Origin: Flavobacteriales bacterium
Lineage (GTDB): Bacteria; Bacteroidota; Bacteroidia; UBA10329
Direction: 5' to 3'
Assembly (NCBI GenBank): GCA_020635495.1
Contig: JACJZQ010000002.1
Span: 124,001-188,000 of the forward strand
Length of the DNA: 64,000 nucleotides
The position numbers and the translations under genes were made by a program. Positions 16,033 through 26,900 of this stretch are shown piece after piece (the first letter of the stretch is position 1; the number at the start of each line of letters is the position of its first letter). The notes under the pieces were generated by a model. The model was not told the DNA's origin. It saw nothing but the letters and a program-made list of their open reading frames with translations, and searched no databases.

Positions 16033-18100
16033 CTTCTCCTACTCTTTCTTTACTCGGAATCATCGTAGCTTCCAATGTTGAATTCAACGGAATTGCCGGC
16101 ATATCTTCCGAACCGACAACCTTAACTGGAGCATCTAACCATTCGAAGCAATTGTCCGATATACGAGCGGCAATGCTCTGCGCAAATGAATTGAAAACAG
16201 GTTCTTCGGTCACTACCACACATTTGCCGTGTTTCTTCACGGTGCTGTAAATGAGCTCTTCATCCAACGGCTGCAGCGTACGCAGGTCTATCACCTCCAC
16301 CTGTCCTTCAAAGAAATGCTTGGCGGCATTCATGCTCCAATACACGCCACGGCCATAGGTGATCACACACACGCTTTCACCTGCTTCTATCTTGGCCTTG
16401 TCGGCCTCCAAGGCCACACGCCCTTTCCCAAAAGGAAGTATGTAATCCTCGCTCGGCTCAATGGTACGCGCGCCTTCCGTGCCTTTGATCTTGCTCCAGT
16501 ACAGGCCTTTGTGCTCCAGCATCACAACCGGGTTCGGGTCGTAGTAAGCGGCTTTCATCAGTCCTTTCAGGTCGGCACCCGTACTTGGGTACGCCACCTT
16601 GATGCCTTTGAGGTTGCACAGCACGCTTTCCACACTCGAAGAGTGATACGGACCACCACTGCCATACGCACCGATAGGCACGCGCAGAATGCTGCTCACG
16701 GGCCATTTGCCATTACTCAGATAGCATGAGCGGCTCACTTCCGTGAACAGCTGGTTCAACCCTGGCCAGATGTAATCGGCAAACTGAACTTCCACGATGG
16801 GTTTCAGCCCTGCTGCGCTCATACCAACGGTGCTCCCAATAATGAATGCTTCTTGAATAGGTGTATTGAATACACGGTGGTCACCAAAGGTTTGCGCCAA
16901 CGTGGCCGCCTCACGGAATACACCGCCCAATCTTCTCCCTACGTCCTGTCCGTAAAGCAGACATTCGGGGTGCTTCTCCATCAATTCGCGAATGGCGAAA
17001 AGGGCGCTGTCCACCATTACGGTCGGTTCCTTGCCTGCTGGAGCGCGTTCGCCTTTCTCCTCGGTTATCGGAGTTGGGGCGTAAACGTGTGTGAACAGGT
17101 CTTCAGGTTTCGGGTCTTCAAAACCCAATGCTTTCTCGTATTCAGCAGCTACGAATTCCGTTGCTTCCGACTCTATGGTAAGCAATTCCGCCTCCGAAAC
17201 ATCGGCATCCAACAACTGCTTTCTCAATATCGGAAATGGGTCGCGCTTGCTGTGTTCTTTCAGGTTTTCTTCGGTTCGGTAAAAGTCCATCCGAACCCCC
17301 GAAGTATGGTGGTTCAACAACGGTACTTTCGCGTGAACCATAATGGGTCTTCGCTCCTTACGGATGGTCTTGATGGCCTTTTCAACGGTAGTGAATGACT
17401 CAATGAAGTCACTGCCGTTAATCGATTGAATTTCAAGCCCTTTAAAACCTTTTCCGTATTCACTTGCATCCATGGCCCGAATCTCCTCGGCACTGGCAGA
17501 AATATCCCATTCGTTATCCTGAACCAGATACAGAATAGGCAGCTTTTTGAGCACTGCCATTTGCAATGCTTCGGCCACTTCTCCTTCCGTTATCGCTGCA
17601 TCACCAATGGAACAGACCACCACAGGTTTTTCGTCCGTTTCGGCATCCAATTCCATCAACTCGCGGTACTGCACGCCCATGGCAATTCCAGTGGTTGGAA
17701 TGGCCTGCATGCCCGTTGCCGAACTCTGATGCGGGATCTTCGGCATGTCGTCCCTTCTGAGACTTGGATGACTGTAGTAGGTTCTTCCTCCAGAGAACGG
17801 GTCATCGCGCTTAGCCAACAGTTGTAGCATCAATTCGTGTGGCTGCATTCCGATGCTGAGCAGAATGCTGTCATCACGATAGTAAGGCGCTACAAAATCC
17901 TGTGGTTTCAGGTGCAGTCCAAGTGCAATTTGAATCGCCTCATGACCACGAGAAGTAGCATGCACGTATTTGCTTGTTACGCGCTGATTCTCCTCGTACA
18001 ATGTGGTCATGGCCTTTGCCGTACACATCAGCCGAAAGGCTTTCTTCAGTGTATCAACAGGCACGTTCGTTTTTAGGCTCTTCTTGGTCACGGTGCTCAT
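16007..18100 (-). CDS. Branched-chain 2-oxoacid dehydrogenase E1, alpha and beta subunits fused
   Basis: Thiamine-dependent E1 of the 2-oxoisovalerate-type dehydrogenase complex, decarboxylating branched-chain 2-oxoacids. Residues up to about 330 are the alpha part, with the ThDP-binding segment GDAAITEGEVAEAL to VQDNEWDIS. From about 355 the beta part follows (LLYGQDVGRRLGGVF, NTPIQEAFIIGSTVGMSAAGL, EVQFADYIWP). The fusion is common in Bacteroidota. An in-frame ATG at 18118 lies upstream of a -7 box at 18112-18105, so the ATG at 18100 (697 residues) is chosen. E2 and E3 genes are not nearby. Its 3' end overlaps the methyltransferase by 26 nt. Confidence 0.9.
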   Translation of the reverse strand: MSTVTKKSLKTNVPVDTLKKAFRLMCTAKAMTTLYEENQRVTSKYVHATSRGHEAIQIALGLHLKPQDFVAPYYRDDSILLSIGMQPHELMLQLLAKRDDPFSGGRTYYSHPSLRRDDMPKIPHQSSATGMQAIPTTGIAMGVQYRELMELDAETDEKPVVVCSIGDAAITEGEVAEALQMAVLKKLPILYLVQDNEWDISASAEEIRAMDASEYGKGFKGLEIQSINGSDFIESFTTVEKAIKTIRKERRPIMVHAKVPLLNHHTSGVRMDFYRTEENLKEHSKRDPFPILRKQLLDADVSEAELLTIESEATEFVAAEYEKALGFEDPKPEDLFTHVYAPTPITEEKGERAPAGKEPTVMVDSALFAIRELMEKHPECLLYGQDVGRRLGGVFREAATLAQTFGDHRVFNTPIQEAFIIGSTVGMSAAGLKPIVEVQFADYIWPGLNQLFTEVSRSCYLSNGKWPVSSILRVPIGAYGSGGPYHSSSVESVLCNLKGIKVAYPSTGADLKGLMKAAYYDPNPVVMLEHKGLYWSKIKGTEGARTIEPSEDYILPFGKGRVALEADKAKIEAGESVCVITYGRGVYWSMNAAKHFFEGQVEVIDLRTLQPLDEELIYSTVKKHGKCVVVTEEPVFNSFAQSIAARISDNCFEWLDAPVKVVGSEDMPAIPLNSTLEATMIPSKERVGEAIRFLLDY

Positions 18101-18104
18101 GCCC

Positions 18105-18112
18105 CAAATGTA
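18105..18112 (-). promoter_or_regulatory. -7 box of the fused E1 gene
   Basis: On the minus strand TACATTTG matches TAnnTTTG exactly. Only 4 nt separate it from the ATG at 18100, so the transcript should be leaderless. No -33 TTG sits at the expected distance. Confidence 0.5.
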
Positions 18113-18151
18113 AGGCATGGCGGGAAAATGTCCTTACCGAAGAAGGCAACC

Positions 18152-18874
18152 TCAATCCATCGACAATTGACTCAGCGCCTCAACGACCTCCGAGCGTTTT
18201 CCTTTCGAGATTGGCACCGTATGTCCACCCACCGTTACAGAATTGGTATCGAAACTCTCCACGAAATTCAAATTGACAATGAAGGCGCGATGCGTTTGCA
18301 GGAAATCATCCTCTGATAAGCGATTGAGCATCTTTGCAATGGTGCTTCTGTAACGGTGTTCCTCCCCGCCTTTGGTTCTCAGAAGAATGTAGTTTCCTTG
18401 AGATTCCAAGGTGATAAGATCGGACAGAGGCAGTTGGACAAGATATCTGCCGTCTTTCAACAACAGCTGTTCTACCCGCTCCTTCTTCTTGTTATTGGTG
18501 TGTTGCTGAGCGGCAATGGCCAAGGTGGTCTTGAGACCAAGATCATTGAATGGCTTGGTAAGGTATGCGTGTGGTTGGGTGTTTAAGGCACGGTCAACAA
18601 TGTCGGCCGTTTCATAAGCTGTAAGGTAAACGAATGGAATGTTCTGATTGAAGCGGATGTGTTCGCCCAGCCAAATACCGTCCTTACTGTCTTCTCCAAG
18701 GTTGATGTCCAGAATGGCAAGGTCTACCTGATGGGCATCCAAAATATCGAGTGCATCATCCGAATTGTCTGCTTCTCCTACCACGTTATGACCGAGTTCG
18801 GCCAGCTTCTTTTTCAGAAGGCGTCTGGTCATGAACTCGTCCTCTACCAGCAATATGTTCAATGCTTTGGTCAT
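18152..18874 (-). CDS. LytTR-family response regulator
   Basis: A 240-residue two-component regulator. The receiver domain (about 1-125) has the acidic pair in VEDE, the phosphoacceptor Asp in LAILDINLGE near 58, Thr in LTAYE and Lys in YLTKPFND. A LytTR DNA-binding domain follows at about 140-238 (LITLESQGNYILLRT, FLQTHRAFIVNLNFV, VPISKGKR). It starts 3 nt after its kinase partner, so both are on one mRNA. The direct targets are unknown. Confidence 0.93.
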   Translation of the reverse strand: MTKALNILLVEDEFMTRRLLKKKLAELGHNVVGEADNSDDALDILDAHQVDLAILDINLGEDSKDGIWLGEHIRFNQNIPFVYLTAYETADIVDRALNTQPHAYLTKPFNDLGLKTTLAIAAQQHTNNKKKERVEQLLLKDGRYLVQLPLSDLITLESQGNYILLRTKGGEEHRYRSTIAKMLNRLSEDDFLQTHRAFIVNLNFVESFDTNSVTVGGHTVPISKGKRSEVVEALSQLSMD

Positions 18875-18877
18875 CTG

Positions 18878-20605
18878 TCAGAATAGAATGGTTGCTTCAT
18901 AACCGTTGCTTCCTTCAAAACTCACTATTCCGTGTAATTGTCCCACCAGACCTCTGATGATCTCCATTCCAAGCCCATTGCCTTTGAGTTCGCCTTCAAA
19001 CCCTTTTCCATTGTCGCTATAAATGAACTTGGAAGAATATGACCCCTCACTCAAAACCTTGGTTAAAATTTGAATATGTGCCTCTTGACCTTCCCGAAAG
19101 GCATGTTTAAAGCTGTTGATCAGCAACTCTACGGTTATCAGACCGAGTGGAATGGCCTTGTCTATTGACAGGCTTGAAATATCAGATGAGACTTCGATCT
19201 TCACTGGGAAATCGATGGTTGAATAGGAACTTTCCATCAGTTTGGCAATGTCATCCAGATATGACTGTAGGTTCACCTTATCCAACTCATCAGACAGGTA
19301 GATCTTATCATGCAAAAAGGCCATCGATTCAATACGTCTTTGGCTTTCACGTGTAACTTCTTCAATGCTCTTGCCTTCCGCTGCATCCAACTGAAGATCC
19401 AACAGTCCGATGATCACCTGAAGGTTATTCTTTACCCGATGTTGAACCTCGGCCAGCAATACCTGCTGCTTCTGCAATGCGGTCTCAAGCTCCTTGGCCT
19501 GCTGATCTATCTGCTGATTACGTGCCTTGAGCTTTCTGTAAAGCACAAACACAATGACCAGCACAATGAAAGCAATGATGCTGAAGGCTGTGGCCTGAAC
19601 CAAAAGTCGCTTTTGCCTTTCGTTCAGTTCCAATTGGCTTTCCAACGCGGCTTGCTTCTTCTCTGCCTCGCTCACCGCGTTCAATTCAGCCACTTCCACC
19701 CGCTTCTGCTCTTCCAGATGAGACTGATAAGCGATCTGTTCCTTCTTTAGGTTGGCAAACGCAGAATCATATTCTCCCACTCTCCGAAAGAGGTCTGCTT
19801 TGAGTGCGTAAAATCCATAGGGCAGATCCTTTTCAAGCAAATGAACGGTTGCTCCTGAATCGTAATAGGCAAACGCCAACTCCATACTGTCAAGAAAACA
19901 GTAAACGTTGGCCATACCTGTGTACATGTATCCTGCACTGATGTAATCTTCTTCATGCATGAAAATTCGAATGGCAGCATGACGATGCGCCATCGATGTG
20001 TTAATGTTACTCTTATACGTTAAGGCTGAAAGAAGCAGATAAGAGTCGGCCAGATGCCACGGCTGTTTGTATTTGGTGGCATACTGATTGGCCAATTCGG
20101 CAAGTTCCATGGCAATGGCCAATGAATCAGGGTTCTTTGAAGAGACGCGCATCAGCGAGGATCGCCTAACGTAATAATGGGCGTACTGCCGTTCTAATCG
20201 ATTATCGAACAGTAGTTGTTCCGCCTCATCCAAATGCTCGGAACTCCGTTGATATTCTCCAATGTTTTCCTGAATAAGCGATAATGTGATATGCGTTCCT
20301 GCCACAACATCCGGCAAGTTCAATTCAGATGCTTTCTCAAGGGCCTTCAATCCAAATGCAGTGGCCTTGTCGAGCCTATCAGCCTTTTCATGAACACGGG
20401 CTTTATACATCAGCACCTTGGCTTCCTCGGCATCTGAAAGGTCATTTTCCAAAAGCTCATCCAAAATAGTGTCGGCCGTTCTCCATTTAAAGTGCAGGAT
20501 CAGGCTATCTACCATCTGCATTTTGGCAACGGTCTGTGCTTGCGTTACCAACGGAAAGCAACACAACCAAGCAAGCATTACACTATGAATGGCGGAAAAA
20601 CGCAC
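18878..20605 (-). CDS. TPR-containing sensor histidine kinase (HisKA_2 type)
   Basis: Membrane sensor kinase of 575 residues. It has a signal peptide (MRFSAIHSVM to VTQA), a helical periplasmic TPR-like region to about 320, one membrane helix near 340-360 (ATAFSIIAFIVLVIVF) and a coiled-coil linker. The HisKA_2 dimer/phosphoacceptor segment has His in EVQHRVKNNLQ, and the HATPase domain has ELLINSFKHAF, DNGKGFEG and GNGLGMEI. I place the start at GTG 20605: a -7 box at 20617-20610 lies just upstream, and this start puts an Arg before the hydrophobic core. A TTG at 20644 would be upstream of that promoter. Confidence 0.88.
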   Translation of the reverse strand: MRFSAIHSVMLAWLCCFPLVTQAQTVAKMQMVDSLILHFKWRTADTILDELLENDLSDAEEAKVLMYKARVHEKADRLDKATAFGLKALEKASELNLPDVVAGTHITLSLIQENIGEYQRSSEHLDEAEQLLFDNRLERQYAHYYVRRSSLMRVSSKNPDSLAIAMELAELANQYATKYKQPWHLADSYLLLSALTYKSNINTSMAHRHAAIRIFMHEEDYISAGYMYTGMANVYCFLDSMELAFAYYDSGATVHLLEKDLPYGFYALKADLFRRVGEYDSAFANLKKEQIAYQSHLEEQKRVEVAELNAVSEAEKKQAALESQLELNERQKRLLVQATAFSIIAFIVLVIVFVLYRKLKARNQQIDQQAKELETALQKQQVLLAEVQHRVKNNLQVIIGLLDLQLDAAEGKSIEEVTRESQRRIESMAFLHDKIYLSDELDKVNLQSYLDDIAKLMESSYSTIDFPVKIEVSSDISSLSIDKAIPLGLITVELLINSFKHAFREGQEAHIQILTKVLSEGSYSSKFIYSDNGKGFEGELKGNGLGMEIIRGLVGQLHGIVSFEGSNGYEATILF

Positions 20606-20609
20606 GGTG

Positions 20610-20617
20610 CAAATGTA
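20610..20617 (-). promoter_or_regulatory. -7 box of the kinase/response-regulator operon
   Basis: Minus-strand TACATTTG, an exact TAnnTTTG match, 4 nt before the proposed GTG start at 20605. A TTTG about 24 nt farther upstream could be the -33 element. Confidence 0.5.
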
Positions 20618-20856
20618 GCGGCAGCACCCCCCATAATGACCCAAACATGGTCTTTCTGTCCCTAAAAACGTCCATATGTCCCAGATTTTTCCATCCTCTA
20701 AGGAGGTTTTATTGATTTGTGATCAATTAACCACTTTCATTCAACTCCATTGAGAACGAAATTGCTTTCTTGGTTCTTGACTGTTCAATTTGATATGATT
20801 CGTCTACATAAAACGTTATTCGTCCTATTTATTTTCGGGTTTCATCGAATAATGTC

Positions 20857-20868
20857 TTTTTTTTTTTT
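20857..20868 (+). repeat. T12 homopolymer upstream of the giant repeat gene
   Basis: Twelve consecutive T residues end 60 nt before the ATG at 20929. They directly precede a possible weak -33 (TTCG), with a -7-like TATCTTTT 24 nt farther on. Homopolymers of this length can change size by slippage. Confidence 0.6.
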
Positions 20869-20928
20869 CGCAATCCAGCTTTTTGTAACCAAGATATCTT
20901 TTCAACGAAATACATAGCAGCCAATCCT

Positions 20929-23900
20929 ATGATGAGATCGATCACCCCCATTAAATCCGCATTGCTCTGTGTAGCAGCATTGTTTGTTTCACTTACAGCC
21001 ATTGCCCAAGATTATTCGATCACTACTACGGGTGGCAACGTGGTCCTGACCGATCTGTCCGGAAATGGAGAAATCATCTACATGTCTCAGAATGGCACCA
21101 ACTTCATCTTTACCTGTTCCAACTCTACCCGGACATATAGTTTGGATGGTGCACCCGCACTGCAGTTCGGAGTATATCCAAACATTCCGTTCGCTAACGC
21201 ATCCAACGGCATCACCATCAACACGGAAGGTGGTGACGACCAGATTCGAATCAACGCGTTCACAGCTGAGTTGCCTTCTTTGACACTGAATGGTGGTGTT
21301 GGAAATGATGAAGTATACTTTCTAGCAGACGTCACTTTCGCCAGTGGCGCCAACTTGGATGTAGACCTTCAGAATGACAATGCCACTCCAGGTAGAGACC
21401 GGGTAATTATCAACGGATCCGCGGATGTGTTGCTTCAGGGCACGGGTTCGGCAGTCATAAAAGCAAGCCACGATGTACAGCTCTATAGTTACGCTACTTT
21501 ACGAACTGAAGACGGCAACATTACTGTTGAGGCCAACCAACAGACCGTTTCAACCACCGGTCAAATATTTTCCGGGATCAACCTTTTGGGTTCAAGCGTG
21601 ATCGAAAGCACCGGTTCTGGAGTGATCTCGCTCAAGGGACGAGGAGGTAATATATGGAGTTCAAGCATAGCGAACCACGGAATATACATGCAGTCTGGAG
21701 CACAGATTATTGGTGGGTCCACAGGCAACAGTGTCAACCTCGAAGGTACAGGTGGTAACTCCGTTGCTAACGGGTTGAGGCCTTATGGCGTCTATCTGGA
21801 TGCCGCTCAAATAACCAGCAATGGTGGAAACGTCAATGTCACCGGATTTGGAGGCAGCCAATCAAATTACTGCTCGGGAGTAGCGTTAAGTGGCTCAGGA
21901 TGTGCCATAACGGCTGGCGGAGACGGAAATGTCAACGTGGAAGGCACAGGGGGTGGCAGTTTTGGTGACAACCACGGTGTATATGTCAATACCGGTTCAC
22001 CAAATTACCCGAAGATCACCACAACAGGCAATGGAAACATTACCATCACAGGAACGGGTGGTGGAAGTGGTACCGGCTCGAACAATTACGGTGTGTTCCT
22101 ACAATCGCAATATGGAGTTCAAACAACAGGAACTGGCACCATCACAGTGAACGGAACCGGAGGTGTTGGTTCTGGTACCGCAAACCATGGGATATACCAT
22201 TACACAAGCTATACGATAAGCAGCACAGGAGGTGGAGACATCTTCCTGATCGGAACCGCTGGCCCCAATGGCACAGCCGCAGCAGACATCTATGCGCCAT
22301 CCACCAATTGGGTAACCGCCACCACTCCTGGAAGCGATGTGACCCTCACATGTACTTCAGAAGGATTGGACCCCTACACCACATACCAAGATGTGGCCGT
22401 GGGGGCCGGCAATACCGTCAGTTTCACTTCTGGCTCTAAGATCAATTTTGAAATTGACGGAACACTAAGTTCTCAGTATCGGAAATTCGAAATTCAAGGA
22501 CAGCTGAACCTTACAGGGGTTAGCCCAACCTTCAATGGCAGCAACTATACCCCGGTTGTTGGCAATAGCTTCACACTGGTCTATAATGACGGAACCGACC
22601 CGGTGATCGGAACATTCACCGGCCTTCCTCAAGGTGCCACCATTTCCAACTTCCTCGGTTCTGGCCTTGATGCAACCATTCATTATGATGGAGGAGATGG
22701 GAACGATGTCGTTCTGAGCATGCCAGCCCATTACGAGATCACCCTTGTGGGTGGAAACCTCACAATGACCGACCTCACAGGTGCTTCAGAGTTCATCTTC
22801 ATTCAACAATCCAGTCCGAATCTCATACTCAATGTGAACAGTAGAACCTACACGCTGAACGGAGGGAGCGTCCAAAACTTTCCTTTTTCCATTCCTTTTG
22901 CCAGCGTAACCGGCACCGTAACGGTCAACGCAGAAGGAGGGAATGACTTTATTGATGTGTATGCCGTTTACTCTGATTTCCCTTCACTCACCCTGAATGG
23001 CGGCACTGGCGATGATAACGTCAGATTTTTAGGAGATCTCACCTTTAGAAGTGGTGCCAACCTCAACGTTGACCTTCAAGATGATGACGCCACTCCCGGA
23101 ACGGACTACATTACCATGAATAGTTCTGTGGATCTGCTGCTCCAGGGCAGCGGTTCAGCCACTTTCAAGGCAAGTCGTAATGTCTATTTCAACGCAGGAA
23201 GTACGCTGAGGACTGCCAATGGAAATATAACCATTGAAGCCAATCTCCAAACCACTCCAACAAGTGGATTTTCCTTAAACGGGGTACTCTTGAACAGCAA
23301 TTGTGTGGTCGAAAGTACCGGAACGGGAACCGTCACAGTGAAAGGTCGGGGTGGAAACGTGAACAACCAATATGCTCCCAATCATGGAATTCAACTTGTC
23401 TCAAACGCCAAGATCATAGGAGGAACGACCGGCTCCGGAGCGGTGGTAGAAGGCTACGGTGGCTCTTCAACGGCTTACGAAAGCAATGGCGTTCATGTGG
23501 AATCGGCCCAGATAACCAGCAATGGCGGAAACGTGAGTGTGACCGGAACAGGTGGTCCTTCCTTAACTAATTACAGTTACGGTGTTTACGTTTACAATAC
23601 CAACGCAGTGATCAATTCAGGTGGTAACGGCAATGTGAGTGTTACCGGAACAGGTGGTGGCACAGGCAATTACAATTATGGTGTGTTTGTCAATACCGTA
23701 GACGCGCAGATCACGGCCGGAGGCAATGGCAATGTGACCGTGGATGGCACTGGCGGTGGTGCCAGTGGAAATTACAATTACGGAGTAAATATCAACTCTG
23801 GGACTGCTCGGATTGCCACATCGGGCAATGGAAACATTAGCGTTACAGGAACTGGAGGAGGAACTGGTACTTCTATTAGGAATTATGGGGTCTATGCCTA

Positions 23901-26900
23901 TGTCACTTCCGCCATCAGTTCAACTGGAACCGGAACTATAACTGTTTTTGGAACGGGAGGTCCCAGCTCTGGCATTGAAAATCACGGAGTTCACGCTCTG
24001 TATACCAACGGTATTACAAGCAGTGGTGGTGGAGATATAAGCGTTGGAGGAACCGCTGGTGCGAATAGTAGTTTGGCCTATGACGTATATCTGGGTGGAG
24101 GTCCAGCGGTGAGCGGAACTTCGGCTGGAAGTGAAATTGAGTTCAATTGCACGTCCGCGGGTATTCACCCATACGGCACCGGTACTGACGTGGCAACAGG
24201 AACCACCAATACGGTCGGTTTCTCAGCGGGCTGCAAGGTGAACTTCGAAATAGACGGTCTTACTGCAAACAGTCAATACCGACAATTGAAGGTCACTGGC
24301 CAGGTCGATCTTACAGGGGCAATTCCAACGTTCAACAATAGCAACTACACTCCTGTCACAGGCAACAGCTTCACGTTGATCGATAATGATGGAACGGATG
24401 CCGTCACCGGCACATTCACCGGCCTTCCTCAAGGAGCAACCATCAGCAACTTCCTTGGGTCCGGTCTGGACGCAACCATCACCTACACAGGTGGCGATGG
24501 AAACGATGTGGTCCTCAACATGCCAGCTGATTACCAGATCGATGTGCTCGGAGGCAACTTGACCATCACCGACCTTTCTGGAAATGGTGATGGACTGTCT
24601 TTACAGCAGAGCGGCACGGACATTCGAATTTATGGCCCGTCTTCTACTCGAACGTATCGAATCAATGATGGTAGCAATACAAACTTCAACATACACGCTT
24701 ACATTCCTTTGGCAGATGTGACCAATTCGATCACGGTCAATGCCGAAGGCGGCAACGACTACGTTTATCTGTATGCGTTCACAACAGCACTTCCTTCGCT
24801 CACCATCAATGGTGGAGTTGGGAATGACGAAGTGAGGCTATATGGCGATGTCACCTTCGCCAGCGGGGCCAACTTGGACATCGACCTTCAGAACGATGAT
24901 GCCACACCGGGCACAGACCGCATCTACTTCAACGGCAGTGTCGACCTTCTTCTTCAAGGCAGCGGCTCAGCCACCATGAAGGCAAGCAAGGACATCTGGT
25001 TCAACCCAAGTGCCACTTTGCGCACAGCCAACGGTAACATAATCGTGGAAGCCAACCAGCAGTCCACCCCGACCACAGGGACCTACTTTGCGGGTATTTA
25101 TATGGATGACAACAGCATCATCGAATCTACCGGAACCGGAATCGTTACCGCCAAAGGGAAGGGGGGCAACCTCTATAATTCAACTTACCCGAACCACGGA
25201 CTTTATCTTCAGACCGGCTCCAGGATCATTGGCGGAACCACGGGCAACAGCACCATTGTTGATGGGCAGGGTGGCTCGTCCACGGCCAGCAACAACAATT
25301 ATGGCATCTTCCTGGAAAATGCCCAGATCACTTCAAATGGCGGAAATGTCAGCGTTACCGGAACAGGAGGAGGAAATACCAACACTTCTTATGGTTATGG
25401 GGTCTACGTCAATGGTCTCAATGGAAAGATCACTTCTGGGGGCAATGGCAATGTGACCGTAACTGGAACAGGAGGCGGCTCCGGATCGGGGGTCTATAAT
25501 TATGGCGTTTACCTCAACACTGCCAACGCGATCACTTCAACGGGTACCGGATCGGTCAGCGTTAATGGTACCGGTAGCACAAGTTCAGGGCTCAACAATC
25601 ACGGCCTGTACACAGTCTACAGTGGTGCGATCAGTTCCAGCGGAGGAGGAGATATAACCGTTTCAGGAACTGCTGGACCGAACAGTGCTGGTTCTTCAGA
25701 CGTATATCTGACAAGTTCAGGAAGCGTCAGCAGTAGTTCCCCTTATGGCGACATCATCTTTGATTGCACATCGGGCGGTCTCAACCCGTTCAATTACACG
25801 ACAGAGGTAACCACGGGCAGCAGCAACACCATCAGCTTCACCTCGGGTTCCAAGATCAACTTCGAGATAGACGGTCCAACAGTGGGCAGTCAATACCGTC
25901 AACTTACCGTAAATGGCAAGATCGACATCACCGGAACCACACCGTCCTTCATCGGCAGCAACTACACTCCGATTACCGGCAACGGCTTTGTGCTGATCGA
26001 TAATGACGGAACAGATGCCGTTATTGGCACATTCACAGGACTTCCTCAGGGAGGAACTATCAGTAATTTCCTAGCGTCTGGCCTCGATGCAACCATCAGC
26101 TACGTTGGTGGAGATGGCAATGATGTAGTGATCAATATGCCGGCCGATTATCAGATCGATGTATTAGGCGGCAACGTCACCATCACCGACCTTTCCGGAA
26201 ACAGCGATGCCCTATACCTCCGGCAGGTTGGAACGGATCTGCGAATAGCCGGACCAACGTCCTCCCGCAGCTACCGCATTAATGATGGGGTCAATACATA
26301 CTTCAGTACACCCGCGCTGATCCCGCTTGCCGATGCCACCAATTCGATCACGGTCAATGCCGAAGGTGGCAACGACTACGTTTATCTGTATGGATTCACA
26401 GCGGAGCTTCCTTCGCTCACCATCAATGGTGGAGTTGGGAATGACGAAGTGAGGCTATATGGCGATGTCACCTTCGCCAGCGGGGCCAACTTGGACATCG
26501 ACCTTCAGAACGATGATGCCACACCGGGCACAGACCGCATCTACTTCAACGGCAGTGTCGACCTTCTTCTTCAAGGCAGCGGCTCAGCCACCATGAAGGC
26601 AAGCAAGGACATCTGGTTCAACCCAAGTGCCACTTTGCGTACTGCAAATGGCAACATAACGTTGGAAGCCAACCAGCAGACCACCCCGACCACAGGATTC
26701 TATTTTGCGGGTATTTACATGGATGACAACAGCGTCATCGAATCCACTGGAAGTGGTGTTGTGACAGCAAAAGGAAAGGGAGGAAACCTCTATTATTCAA
26801 CGTATCCGAACCACGGACTTTATCTTCAGACCGGCTCCAGGATCATTGGTGGAACCACAGGCAACAGCACCATTGTTGATGGGCAGGGCGGCTCGTCCAC

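Larger units (their letters stand above)
20606..20928. other. Divergent intergenic region between the kinase operon and the giant gene
   Basis: The 323-nt stretch holds the kinase -7 box (20610-20617). Next come two TGTCCC hexamers 20 bp apart (20657-20662 and 20677-20682) flanking a CGTCC. A 12-T homopolymer lies at 20857-20868, and a weak -7-like TATCTTTT at 20895-20902 before the giant gene. The middle part is AT-rich and shows no open reading frame I would support. Confidence 0.5.
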
